Below, piece by piece: positions 24,501-53,068 of a DNA stretch of 64,000 nucleotides. The stretch is from Paracentrotus lividus (taxonomy: Eukaryota; Echinodermata; Echinoidea; Camarodonta; Echinidae). Made by a program: the position numbers and the translations under genes. Where the stretch lies: contig CALNVZ010003435.1 in NCBI GenBank assembly GCA_940671915.1, forward strand, positions 8,190,235 to 8,254,234, given 5' to 3'. Below the pieces are notes generated by a model, which saw only the letters and a program-made list of their open reading frames with translations, had not been told where the DNA came from and made no database searches. The stretch's first letter is position 1. The number at the start of each line of letters is the position of its first letter.

Positions 24501-24875
24501 CCAAGAGACAAAGAGCAGAGTTTGATCTGTGACGAGAATGCAGGAGTTAGTCCACCAGGGCAGTGCTCAACAGATGATGTCAGTTCCCTCAATGGAGCAG
24601 GAGTATACTCAACGGTTGGCAGCGGTTCGGTCGAGTCTTTCATAGACGTCCCTCAGGTACCTGTTCATGGAACTAGCAACAAAAGTACCTCATCTGCATC
24701 AGAGTTACCTCTTGAGCATACAGATCATAATGGGACACCTCAGAAAGATGCTTTCCAGAACGACAGCGTGCCAACGCTTGAGACGTTTGCCTCAATAGTT
24801 GCAGAGAAGATTATCAGAGACAGTATCAATCTTGCAAAACAATCTTCACATGATAATAATGTAGTCTCTCTTTAG
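3898..24875 (+). CDS. GPR158-like: GPR158/GPR179-like class C orphan GPCR (3' ten exons)
   Basis: Ten exons: 3898-4033, 12853-13037, 16098-16269, 17518-17586, 18029-18141, 18714-18928, 21358-21502, 21739-21837, 23377-23502, 24102-24875, all with AG/GT borders. They encode the end of a Cys-rich ectodomain (GTHRC, GQGFQRGAYLCECKPGYY, CLPCQVGCDEC), TM1-TM6, part of TM7 and a Ser/Thr-rich tail. This order matches the GPR158/GPR179 family: plasma-membrane class C orphans which, in vertebrates, scaffold RGS7-Gbeta5. All junctions join in phase except exon 8 to exon 9 (a two-base overhang meets a phase-0 exon), so a small exon or other splice site is missing in TM7. No start or signal peptide is visible; the vertebrate proteins have a long N-terminal Cache-type ectodomain, so the gene should extend leftwards. 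The vertebrate VCPWE tail repeats are absent. Family assignment is strong; an ortholog-level name is not. Confidence 0.88.
5671..5968. repeat. (TAG)n trinucleotide microsatellite
   Basis: About 300 bases of TAG/GTA with scattered changes. The long poly-Leu/poly-Tyr reading frame on the minus strand is only a reading of this repeat. Confidence 0.95.
7370..7402. repeat. Long poly(T) tract
   Basis: An uninterrupted T run of about 33 bases in intron DNA. No element with a matching end was identified beside it. Confidence 0.85.
8300..9550. mobile_element. Probable inverted-repeat element, unclassified
   Basis: The left end GGCCGTCACCACTGAAGGTCG and the right end (reverse complement CCCGTCACACTGAGCTCGT) resemble each other, and the following CGTTCGTTGCCCG and TTTTGCCGAACG also match inversely. 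The interior has no coding frame, is GC-richer than its flanks, and repeats CGTTC/GTACGTCC motifs. A non-autonomous DNA element is likely; the boundaries are approximate. Confidence 0.4.
9668..9940. mobile_element. GAGACG-rich inverted-repeat element
   Basis: It opens with GGTGGTATCTCACCTGAC and closes with GGCAGGTGAGATATCATG, which are inverted matches. Between them are many GAGACG/CGTCTC units (GGAGACGTCTCCGAGACC and similar) and CTCAAA..GTCTC steps. It is related to 35126-35371 and to fragments near 21130-21265 and 52190-52235. Confidence 0.55.
11026..11490. other. Assembly gap (465 N)
   Basis: A run of N. It is flanked on the right by (AAAAC)n and the LINE fragment, so a collapsed repeat is the likely cause. 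Any reading frame crossing it is meaningless. Confidence 1.
11491..11572. repeat. (AAAAC)n tail next to the gap
   Basis: A-rich DNA with regular AAAAC units, forming the 3' tail of the minus-strand LINE fragment as read on the plus strand. Confidence 0.8.
11583..12043 (-). mobile_element. 5'-truncated LINE: L1-like ORF2 C-terminal fragment
   Basis: On the minus strand an uninterrupted frame of about 150 codons ends in TAG at 11583. It opens with a C-terminal zinc-knuckle (CSFCNKYEVTYRHIFFECGK) like the zf-RVT domain of LINE reverse transcriptases, then LWEHSSKFFSLPILKK and a Lys/Glu-rich end. It has no in-frame ATG near the start, so simple start-to-stop searches miss it. Downstream lie a short 3' segment and a (TTTTG)n tail running into the gap. 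The intact frame suggests a fairly recent insertion. Confidence 0.72.
12590..12656. repeat. (TGTC)n/(TC)n microsatellite
   Basis: CTGTCTGTCTGTCTGTC followed by CTCT-rich sequence; no gene content. Confidence 0.85.
12853..13037 (+). CDS. GPR158-like: GPCR exon b: Cys-rich EGF-like ectodomain module
   Basis: TTTGCAG precedes and GTAGGA follows. It encodes CLHIPGQGFQRGAYLCECK and PGYYFP, then an acidic linker ending ENEYD. The Cys spacing is the hallmark of GPR158-family ectodomains between the Cache domain and TM1. It enters in phase 0 from exon a and leaves two bases (AG) that make Ser with exon c. Confidence 0.9.
13659..15464. mobile_element. TIR element with nested repeat
   Basis: The left end AAGGGGAATCACACCCA and the right end (reverse complement AAGGGGAATCCAACCCA) match. 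The match extends inwards through AAATCGGTTATA, AGTTTG, GTTGTTCCTTCT and GGGGATCCAATTGG with their inverted partners, giving arms of about 200 bases. There is no transposase frame. The loop contains a truncated copy of the 53-kb element (about 14390-15150). Confidence 0.6.
14390..15150. mobile_element. Truncated, inverted copy of the GCAGGTAATATGGG element
   Basis: It shares long stretches in reverse orientation with 53071-53770, including GATGAGGCATCAATCT, GGTATATTCACAGTATATA, and the AGAGCAGTAGTTATTGATTC region. It keeps a CCCATATCACCTGC/GCAGGTAATATGGG palindrome (14928-14959) and one end motif (15127-15140) but lacks the other terminus. Confidence 0.7.
16098..16269 (+). CDS. GPR158-like: GPCR exon c: Cys-rich stalk and TM1
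   Basis: After a long C-rich tract and GATGCAG this exon encodes CLPCQVGCDECDDDSPC, the conserved juxtamembrane Cys cluster, then TM1 (about 20 hydrophobic residues, CFVAVNIICLILLVGLGIY) and the basic YHHREIR start of intracellular loop 1. The donor is CGG|GTAAG. Phase is one base in, 0 out. Confidence 0.9.
16270..17517. other. GPCR intron between exons c and d
   Basis: No exon. It holds diverged short repeats of TTCATTCGTACAT/CAATTCAGTTATT type (16790-17045), and a tRNA-like segment with a GTTCAAACC box near 17212 that may be a SINE remnant. Confidence 0.5.
17518..17586 (+). CDS. GPR158-like: GPCR exon d: TM2
   Basis: A 69-base, phase 0-0 exon between TTGACAG and GTAAAT. It encodes VFKAASPGLLYVILLGSGL and CYCE, fitting the end of intracellular loop 1 and TM2. 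It is accepted because it joins its neighbours in frame with canonical splice sites and fills the expected TM2 position. Confidence 0.82.
18029..18141 (+). CDS. GPR158-like: GPCR exon e: TM3
   Basis: Encodes TIVHVAIPLGVFSCQGLLW and then FRYIGFCLAYGALLFKTW. The Cys in FSC matches the conserved TM3 Cys that pairs with ECL2 in class C receptors, and the RYIGF..YG..LFK run matches TM3 and intracellular loop 2 of GPR158. TGATAG precedes; GTAAAT follows; it ends with two bases completed by exon f to give Arg. Confidence 0.88.
18632..18710. repeat. (CT)n(CA)n(CT)n microsatellite serving as a polypyrimidine tract
   Basis: CT repeats, then about ten CA units, then CT repeats up to the CAG at 18711-18713 that is the acceptor of GPCR exon f. 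Length changes here would change the splice site's pyrimidine tract directly. Confidence 0.9.
18714..18928 (+). CDS. GPR158-like: GPCR exon f: intracellular loop 2, TM4 and ECL2
   Basis: Encodes ITKVFTVRSAKPVRITDKN (loop 2), TM4 (FLRIGILLAIFVVFLSAWTF) and ECL2 with the conserved Cys in YFECSQNTWDYAG. The acceptor polypyrimidine tract is itself a CT/CA microsatellite running straight into the CAG. Phase: one base to finish an Arg codon at the start, one base left over (G) for exon g. Confidence 0.9.
18929..21357. other. GPCR intron between exons f and g
   Basis: No coding exon in 2.4 kb. A Lys/Arg-rich open frame at 20010-20279 is not supported by anything else. A GAGACG/CGTCTC-rich fragment at 21128-21265 ending CAGGTGAGATGACCCC belongs to the family at 9668 and 35126. 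Confidence 0.5.
21358..21502 (+). CDS. GPR158-like: GPCR exon g: TM5 and TM6
   Basis: Encodes ELLLLAWGMYLCFKVRKAP (TM5), the SSFNESRYISVSIYNEA loop and TM6 (LISIFGGIVSFV). WG.YLC..VR..PS.F.E.RY closely matches the vertebrate family signature in this region. TTATCAG precedes it; the donor is GT|GTGAGT, leaving two bases for a Val codon with exon h. Confidence 0.9.
21540..21622. repeat. (TTTA)n microsatellite
   Basis: TTTA tetramers just downstream of the donor of GPCR exon g. Confidence 0.85.
21739..21837 (+). CDS. GPR158-like: GPCR exon h: start of TM7 (3' boundary uncertain)
   Basis: After GTCTAG the only open frame reads VPAELSGPDTLLIINFCRLH, which fits the D..LL..F...H entry to TM7 of the family. 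The best donor (ATAAG|GTAACA) comes after weakly hydrophobic FYRMVASSC and leaves two bases, which does not match the phase-0 start of exon i. Either a small exon of 3n+1 bases lies between or another donor is used. The first 60 bases are safer than the last 30. Confidence 0.6.
21838..23376. other. GPCR intron where part of TM7 should lie
   Basis: It contains G/C-run repeat sequence (21858-22085), a tRNA-Ala-like SINE head and AT-rich DNA. The rest of TM7 is expected here, but I could not identify an exon of the right phase with convincing hydrophobic sequence. Confidence 0.5.
22163..22238 (+). repeat. tRNA-Ala-like SINE head or tRNA pseudogene
   Basis: It can be drawn as a degenerate cloverleaf: acceptor GCACTCC with GCGGTGC (one mismatch, one wobble), D-stem GTC/GAC, anticodon stem GTGG/CCAC with loop CTAGCAA (anticodon AGC), and a T arm around GGTTCGAATCC. 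The T loop is one base too long and two extra bases precede the 3' acceptor strand, so a functional tRNA is unlikely. The A/B-box layout favours a tRNA-derived SINE. Confidence 0.45.
23377..23502 (+). CDS. GPR158-like: GPCR exon i: post-TM7 juxtamembrane segment
   Basis: Between GTCTTTCAG and GTAAGA, phase 0-0. It encodes IVLFHQTSKKNTEAQGRRSQ and a short segment ending NPEVS, joined in frame to DELSRVKQEL in the last exon, as expected for the start of the family's cytoplasmic helix. No other AG lies close upstream, so the phase-0 entry is firm and the mismatch with exon h is real. Confidence 0.72.
23503..24101. other. Last GPCR intron
   Basis: A-rich DNA with a short (TA)n run (23731-23752). 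No exon is recognised. Confidence 0.6.
24102..24875 (+). CDS. GPR158-like: GPCR terminal exon: cytoplasmic tail
   Basis: A 257-residue open tail ending in TAG. It begins DELSRVKQELVDIKEIAKL, a heptad-like helix where vertebrate GPR158 has its coiled coil, followed by low-complexity Ser/Thr-rich sequence (SSSSSAYRSRSD, TSSASTST). Near the end, tail residues 229-247 form an amphipathic helix resembling PKA-anchoring helices, then a polar stretch to VVSL, a possible class II PDZ ligand. Coding composition is clearly richer in GC than the flanking introns. An ATTAAA near 25168 is a possible poly(A) signal. Confidence 0.88.
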   Translation, partial: DELSRVKQELVDIKEIAKLVPVDQAIIDRYKLAITSLSTKKPNASVTSSSSSAYRSRSDIASKEYVSEPTSSASTSTLLKKVQKTRVNGIADTFIRSLASTSSAPGLLNVSLGSLQKVEEDHNDEVVTARTFVPRDKEQSLICDENAGVSPPGQCSTDDVSSLNGAGVYSTVGSGSVESFIDVPQVPVHGTSNKSTSSASELPLEHTDHNGTPQKDAFQNDSVPTLETFASIVAEKIIRDSINLAKQSSHDNNVVSL

Positions 24876-25284
24876 CAGGCAGAATGATCCGTTTCCAACA
24901 TGGTCAATACGTAAAATTTGGATAGAATAACTTTCACTAACCCTCCTGGTGTGAATAGGAAGTGATGAATCACCTGTGCTGTCTTTACATAGTTATGGAC
25001 ATGGATCCAGCAAGAACAACTGCCTAAATTTCTATTGCATATTTCTATTATAATTATGATTTTTTTTTTTTGTGAATTATTCTCTCTTTTTTTTCTTCTT
25101 TTTTTTTAGATGTTAGAAATGAAATATCGGTTCTTCAAAGGAAAATATTCAGATCTGAATCTTAATTTGATTAAAAGCATTTTTTTTTATAAATACATTA
25201 TAGAATATCAAAATAGGCAAGTACAACGATCACCATGCGAATCCAGGGGAGGGTCGCTTTCCTCGTAGATGGCGGTCGTAACAT

Positions 25285-25916
25285 TAGGGTTGGGCGAATC
25301 TCAACTCTTTTTTTCAAACAAGTTGTTTGTATAGTAAAATTCGACGTAGAAACTGAAAATGACAATCATTTTTGCATACGATGACGTCTTACGTCGCTAA
25401 AGTGCAAAAAAACAAAATGGCCGCCAAAATAGCGTATTATGCCCAATTATCACACTTTTATCACACGTATAAATCACTTTTATTGCGTTTTTTATATGGC
25501 TTTTGGGTGTCAGGGAAACCAACATGATTAATCCAACATAAATAATCCTACCTAAGTTGACTGTTAGTGTAGTTTGGTAGTTAGTTTCAGTCAATATCGA
25601 GCAAAAATCACCTCATATCAAAATCACTAAATAACACCTATAAACATACTAGGTACATTTGGTCATGTTAAAATTGTCAGATTTGAGCTTTTAAACCATC
25701 AAAATCCATAAAGAAACAAAATAAAACCGGTTTATACCTATAAAGTGTGTGATGAATGGGCATAATACACTATTTTGGTTGTTTGCACTTTAGCGACGTC
25801 AGACATCATCGTACACAAAAATCATTGTCATTTTTGGATTCTACATCAAATTTGACTATAGAAGTAACTTGTTTGAAATAACTTTTCAGAAAAAAGTCAT
25901 TATTTGCCCAACCCTA
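25285..25916. mobile_element. hAT-like MITE with target-site duplication
   Basis: The termini TAGGGTTGGGC and GCCCAACCCTA are perfect inverted matches, and arms of roughly 170-200 bases continue (GACGATGTCTGACGTCGC versus GATGACGTCTTACGTCGC, GGGCATAATAC versus GTATTATGCCC). GTAACAT flanks both sides (25278-25284, 25917-25923). The TAGGG start fits the hAT YARNG end; 7 matching bases is near the 8 expected. It encodes no transposase. Confidence 0.82.
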
Positions 25917-26602
25917 GTAACATGGCTGTCATCGTTGTTTGTCTGTATATTTGTTTTTGTTTTTGTTTTCTCTGTGCTTCATGAATGTGGCTCAATCGTT
26001 ATTGCTACGAGGAAAACTTTTTTTTCACTGATCACCACAACAACTTTAACCTCCGCTCTGTGTGTGATGAGCTGGTGTCAGCGAAAGTGTGTTCTCTAGT
26101 CCAGAAAGATATACCCGGCTACTCTCAACAGAAAACTGGTATTTTGTTGATCTTTACGGTTTTATGAAAACATAATATATAGATGATGCATCTAAGTTAT
26201 TTCATACATTATTTGATAATGCATCTAAATTTTTATACATCACTCGATTGCCATTTTTAATTCTGACTGTCATAAAATATTATGTAGAGTATATATTTGC
26301 ACCTTCCCGAGCCGTGTGGCTGTAATCGTATGAATACCGGTGGTTCTTTTGTATGATTTTTTAATTTTTTTAAAAATGTATTTATTAATTTTTTTTTAGG
26401 TACAGAGATGTTTTGGATAATATTCCAGATGTACACAAAATATTAGCAAAATTTTGAGTTCTGTCATTTTCTGAAAACTTTCATGTAGGCCTACACCTCT
26501 TAAAAATGGACAAAATTATATTAATAACACGTTGAGGCGAAATTGATAGACCTTGTTTCATAATATTCAACATAAAATCATTATATTTTACAATTTACTA
26601 TA

Positions 26603-27901
26603 CAGTGTGTTCCTTAAAAAAAAAAAGGTAACCGAAGTTCAAAGGTCAGTCATTTCAAAGGTATATGGTTTATTCTTGTGATTTGCTTACTGAAATACTA
26701 AGTAACTCATCAGCTTTAATTTGAGACATTGCTTACGTCCAGATTGTCAAGGCTCATAGAGTTAGGGTCCTTTGAAGGTGATAGGTACAAAACCCACTTT
26801 TTCCTAGTTTTTCTTTTGTAGGGTACGAGACAAACTTTTTGTAAACTTTTGGTTTCATCGTTTTGGGGGTTTTTTTCACCTAAAAGTTTCAATGAAATAC
26901 AATCACATTTTTCAAAGGACCTACGTATCTCGTTGGCAATGGGATGGGATCGCAATTTCAATCTGTTGAGTCGAGGAGACGCCGTGGTGACGTTTCCTGA
27001 GACTTCAGGGCGTCGTGGGTAAATCGAACAAAAGTCTGAAAGTTGTCAAACCTGTTCGATTTCTTTTAATAGCTAGCAAGTTCCGATAACGTCTCTTTCA
27101 GATTTCAGATTTTGGTACACCAAAATTTTTCCCGTCACACCGGGTGAGGAAAAACGTACATTCAATTTTTTTTTTAACCGTCCGCGGGCCGTCGATAATG
27201 TGGTAGGGGTGGGTGCTAATTTTTTTTTCAGCCTTCGGCCCATCGAAAAGGTCATGAAGTATCGCCCATAAGGGTATGGTTCAGGTGGTAATTCTTGTCG
27301 GTCATCCATTTTTTTCACCTTCCTTTTATTTTTTTCTATTTTTTTTTGTTGGTGGGGGGGGGGGGGACCGGGCCCGGCCTCGGCCCCCTGGATCCGCGCC
27401 ATATTGGGGTGTCGCAGCAACCCGCAGAGACGTCACATAGACTTGCTCGTTCTAAAAGAAGTCTGCTAAAAGATTGAACATGCTTGACATTTGTTAGGTG
27501 TTCTCGCGACTTCTGGAGACTCAAGAGATGGCGCGGCGACCTCTCCGAGACTCCAGATACTCATAATAGAGAACGCATCTCATTGCCAATGAGAAATCCA
27601 ATTTAGCAAAGATGACATTTCATTGAAACTTGCTAAAAGAGACCCAATGACACCAACCACTTTAAAAGGGATTCTTTTATACCCTACAAACCAAAAACTT
27701 GGAAAAGTGGGTTTTGTACCTGTCACCTTTAAAGGACCCTAACTCTGTGACCCATGACAGTTAGGACGTCAACAATGTCTCAAATTAAATCTGATGAGTT
27801 GCTTGGTATTTTATTATACAAATCTCAATAACAAACCGGCGTGTATTTTTTTAAATGACCGACCTTTGAACTTCGGTTACCTTTTTTTTAGGAACACACT
27901 G
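26603..27901. mobile_element. TA-flanked foldback element, Tc1/mariner-like ends
   Basis: CAGTGTGTTCCT opens and AGGAACACACTG closes the element, each flanked by TA. Arms of about 350 bases match inversely (GGTAACCGAAGTTCAAAGGTC, TTAGGGTCCTTT, GGTACAAAACCCACTTTT). The middle (about 27000-27560) is unrelated, with GAGACG-type and G-run sequence, so something inserted into or was captured by the loop. It has no transposase. Confidence 0.8.
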
Positions 27902-28699
27902 TATTACTGTAAGTTACATGATTGTGGGTATGTGACGCATAGGACTGTATTTAAGCCATGGCTGTTGGCCCGATTTCATGTAATTTGTTTATTATGGCCT
28001 ACTGTTTGAGCTTGAAAGTCGCAGACGTTCACTCGGAAGACCCACCATAGCATTATTTACCTCGCAATCCACAGGGTCGCATTCGTTGTATGTGCTATGT
28101 TATGATGCAATTTTTCTGCATGTAAATTATCATTTTGTAAAACAAACATTGGCTTTCGGGCTACATGTTTTTGGTATTTCAATAATACATCTCAGTACAA
28201 TTATTATTATTTCTTTGTGTGATTGTTTATGTTATTGAAAGATGACTTGAACTTATTCTTACTTTTAATATAATCAAGAATTTAATGATAATGCAACATA
28301 TTTTGCTCGGGTGTTAAAAAGCTCCGATTTCATTCATTTACAACCTGTTCGCATCTTAGTTGTTGTGAGAGTGTGATTTTGTCTCCGACATTCTCTAAGT
28401 AGCAGGAATCTCAGTATGTAAAATCAAAGAATATACTTGTACTTGTTCAAATCCGTAGTGGGAGCACCTGAATAAGCTCGAGAAGGAAGTTTAACTTTTC
28501 CCCGGATGAGATATCTCAATCATAGAGACCACAGAGCAGGAATCCTTGCACAGATGGAGGACGCAAGCCTAACTGGGGACAGTATCTGACCTGAAAATAA
28601 GGTCAGAGTGTGACCTTAATCTAAGGACAGGGTCTGACCTCAAAGTAAGGACAGAGACTATAAAAACCGCAGATTGCGGTTAGTCGGAGAATGGCAAGC

Positions 28700-30333
28700 A
28701 AGTGAAAGTCAATCCATGATGTTACGTAATACAAGGCCAAGCTTTCCATGGAGAGAAATCACCGAACAAACTTTGGCAAAACATGAAAGATGTCATAATA
28801 GAAGCTGCCAAGAAGACTGTGCCAAGACGACGCAAAAGGCAACAGGAATGGATATCTACAGAGACACTGATCAACATTAACGAAAGAAAAAGACTGAAGG
28901 CTACTGGTCTGAGAAATGTTATTGATATAGTGTTGTACTCATAATGTAATACTGAAGTTCAACGTCTATTGAGACACGATGGACACAAGTCTGCAGTCAC
29001 CAACTCAACCAGAGAAATGTACAAAGCAGTCAAAGCTATCACAAACAAGTTTACACCAAGACTGGATTCCGTTAAAAGCGAACAAGGAGCAGTCCTATCC
29101 GAAAGAGCTGATGTAAAAACAGATGGAAAGAATATTGCAGTAAATTATATAAAAGACCAGTTGATGATTTTCAGGCTGTGATTCCAAAACAAGAACAGGA
29201 GCCCCCAACCCTGAGGGATGAAGTGATACAGGCTCTGAACAACATAAAAAATGGGAAGAGCCCTGCATGTGATGACATACCCATCGAACTTCTCAAACAT
29301 TCAGGAAAAAAGAGCATCGATGTTATGCATCAACTTTGTGTCACCATCTGGGAGAAGAAAGAGTGGCCAGAAGACTGGGTGAAGTCAATCTTCATAATAC
29401 TGCCCAAGAAGGGAAATGCTATGCAATGTGCAAACAACCGGACAATCGCTCTAATATCACATGCTAGCAAGATGAATATAAAGATAATAGCAGGAAGAAT
29501 GAAGAACTGACTAGAAAGAGAGATATCTACAGCTCAAGCTGGTTTTAGATCAGGGCGTGGAACGAGAGATCACATACACAATCTGAAGATGATAATGGAA
29601 AAACGACGAGAATGGGGTAGGATATTTCAAAAGCCAAGATCATAATCGTAGGAGAGAAACCCATTGAGAGCAGAGGTGAAGACAATAATGACATCGTACA
29701 AGTTAATGGAGAGGTGATTGAAGTCGTTTACCATTTCAGCTACCTGGGGACAATGATCAGTGATCAGTGTGACGACAGCCAAGAACTCAAACGGAGACTT
29801 GCTATCGCAAAGAATGCAACAGTGTCACTATCTTCAATATGGAAAGACAAGTCAATCACTAGGCATGCTAGGACAACAAAGATTCGACTGCTAAGATCTT
29901 TAGTGTTTCCTATTGTAACATATGGTTGTGAGTCCTGGGCGATGAAGATATCAGATAGAAAACGGGTCGAGGCCTTTGAACTATGGGCTTATAGGCGTCT
30001 ACGTTGCATAAGCTAGGCAGAGAGAAAAACTAATCAATATGTGCTTGACAGCATAGGCAACAAATAGAGATTGCTGGAGCACATCGACCAACTAAAGCTT
30101 CGATACTTCGGACATGTGGTACGAGCTGCCAAGACCGAATGGTGTTTGGTAAAAGACGTAGAGGCTAGGAAGGCAAAAGACTCGGCTGACGGACGGCGTA
30201 GTCACTCTCACAGACATGGCATTAAGCAAGGCTTATAGCAGCCGCGCGGGATTGTGTCAAATGGAAGAAAATTGTGCATGATGTCACCGATCCGCACCTT
30301 GATGATGCACGAGGAAATTCGAGAAGCTTCTGA
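28700..30333 (+). mobile_element. Decayed non-LTR retrotransposon (RTE-like) lacking its catalytic core
   Basis: Pieces in several frames read KDVIIEAAKKTVPRRRKRQQ, EVIQALNNIKNGKSPACDDI and PIELLK, ILPKKGN..QCANNRTIALIS, AQAGFRSGRGTRDHI, then VYHFSYLGTMI and IRLLRSLVFPIVTYGCESWA, ending near WKKIVHDVTDPHLDDARG. This is the order of reverse-transcriptase thumb and C-terminal blocks of endonuclease-RT LINEs. The palm part with the YADD-type Asp pair is absent at about 29630, and there are stops and frameshifts, so it is inactive. The endonuclease part is missing upstream. Confidence 0.8.
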
Positions 30334-31017
30334 GCTATTTTACTCTCTAATGAAATTATACGAGTGATAATGTTCACGTCAAAATTATTGAAAATGGAGT
30401 CAATCGTGTTTTTTTTGGTGTGTTTTTGTGTGTTTTTTTTTTGTTGTTGAGAGAGAGTAGTAAGTAAAAACTGATTATTCTCAAACTACTTTTGCCTTGC
30501 CGCTTTCCTTTTTTATCTTTCAATATTATACCTCATAGAATATTTAAAAACATAGGAAATTCGGGTACGATATTTACCTAAATATTGTTTTACATACAAA
30601 CAGTATACCCGCATACAGATTTATTAATGTTCTAAAGAATAAACCTTACTACATTCCTCTGGAAATATAAAGTATATAGCTGCAATTCTTGAGTACCCTA
30701 AGACCTCATAATCATTCAGAACCACTTAATATAGGGCCTACCCATCGTTTTACTTTAAAAAACCCAGATGATCTTTGGAATGGATCTCCGGCTCCCACAT
30801 ATATACCAACCAACCCATGCAGGCATTAGAACCCCGAGGACTCTTGTGTAGAAAACCTTAGTTCTTTATCACTCAAATTCTTCCCTTTTCTCCCAGGATG
30901 CAACATTATGATGAGAATGTTGCATGCTGGGAATCATTGACGTGACTGAAATGAGTATTTAAAGACCGAGATAAAGCTATTACCATGATTATAGGAGTCT
31001 TATAGGTTAATTTCATT

Positions 31018-51800
<20,783 letters not shown>

Positions 51801-53068
51801 TTCAAAAGACGTTCAGGGTCCAACTTATTCAAGAATATTTTCTTTCTTGTAGAATGAATAGACATACGCTATACAGTTCTGTACAGTGACAACCAGGCCA
51901 GCTACAATAAAATTCCACTACAAATCCTTACAAAATTTAGGAAACGCCCACAGAGAGAATATCGGCCAATGATTCGACGAATATTTTTATTATGGGATGG
52001 CAAATAAAGGGCCATGCATGTCTTTTTTTGTGGGCCTATATTCTTTCTTTGTGTGCATTTTAACTGGTCTAGTTTCAAGTATCATGACAAAATAGTGCAA
52101 TTTAACAATAACAGGATTATGGGAGCTACTCAAAGATATAGGGTGGTATTCACGAAAGGTAACTAACTTGGTACCCCTACTAAAGTTAGGGTGCTATCTC
52201 ACTTCGCAGAGAGGTCTCCGCGACAGAATAGAAATTAGTCGTAGCATGTGAAAAAAAATGCAAGCAGGCTCATTCAAATTCATTACAATTGAAAATTTGT
52301 ATCTTTGTTCATTCTCATGCCAGTTTCCAAATTTAATACACTTGATATCATGTGTTTATGAGGGTTATCATAGGCATGCATACAATCAGACCTCATAATT
52401 TGCAAGTTGCCCTCCTTTTATAAATTTTTGACTAGAGGGCGCTTATCATTATAAACAGAGCTTGACTATTTTTAAAGAAGACGATAAACATACTCCAATA
52501 TAAACACCCACAACAAAGCACGGGAATCCCTTTTTGTGGTGAAACAACTAAAGTGCACTCTATTCCAATTATTACAATGGCGGATCCACGCGGGGCACAA
52601 AAAAACTCCCCCCCCCCCCCCCCCCCCCCCCATTAAGGCCAAAACGATTCTTTGACTCTGGACTGCACCAGAGTGGGTAGATAGAGACTGTACAGTCTGG
52701 CGCCCTCTCTTATTTTCAAATCACGGGTACGCCCCTGATTTACAGAGAGGTTCGCGGATTTTGTATATAAAAGATATATAATTACATTTTTTTAAAACCT
52801 TGTCCTTCTTCCCAGGCATAGGTATCAAAGCATAAACCCATAAACACAAACATAATACAAAATACATGAAGTGAAGATCAACACAATGATAAGTAAAGGC
52901 ACAATTGGCACAGTTTATGATTACTATCTTTTAAAACTATTTATTAAACAGTAATTCAAACTCCAACAAATCCAGCCACTTTATCAAGCATGAGAGTTAT
53001 CCAACCATGTCCATTCGAGGTCAAAAGTATTTCAGTTAATCCTCCTGGCTTACAGATGCATATTATTA

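Larger units (their letters stand above)
24876..31017. other. Convergent spacer between the GPCR and SLC7 copy A
   Basis: Both flanking genes end here. Contents: the receptor 3' UTR, a hAT-like MITE, a TA-flanked foldback element, a decayed LINE and, at the right, the transporter 3' UTR. I see no other gene. Confidence 0.7.
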
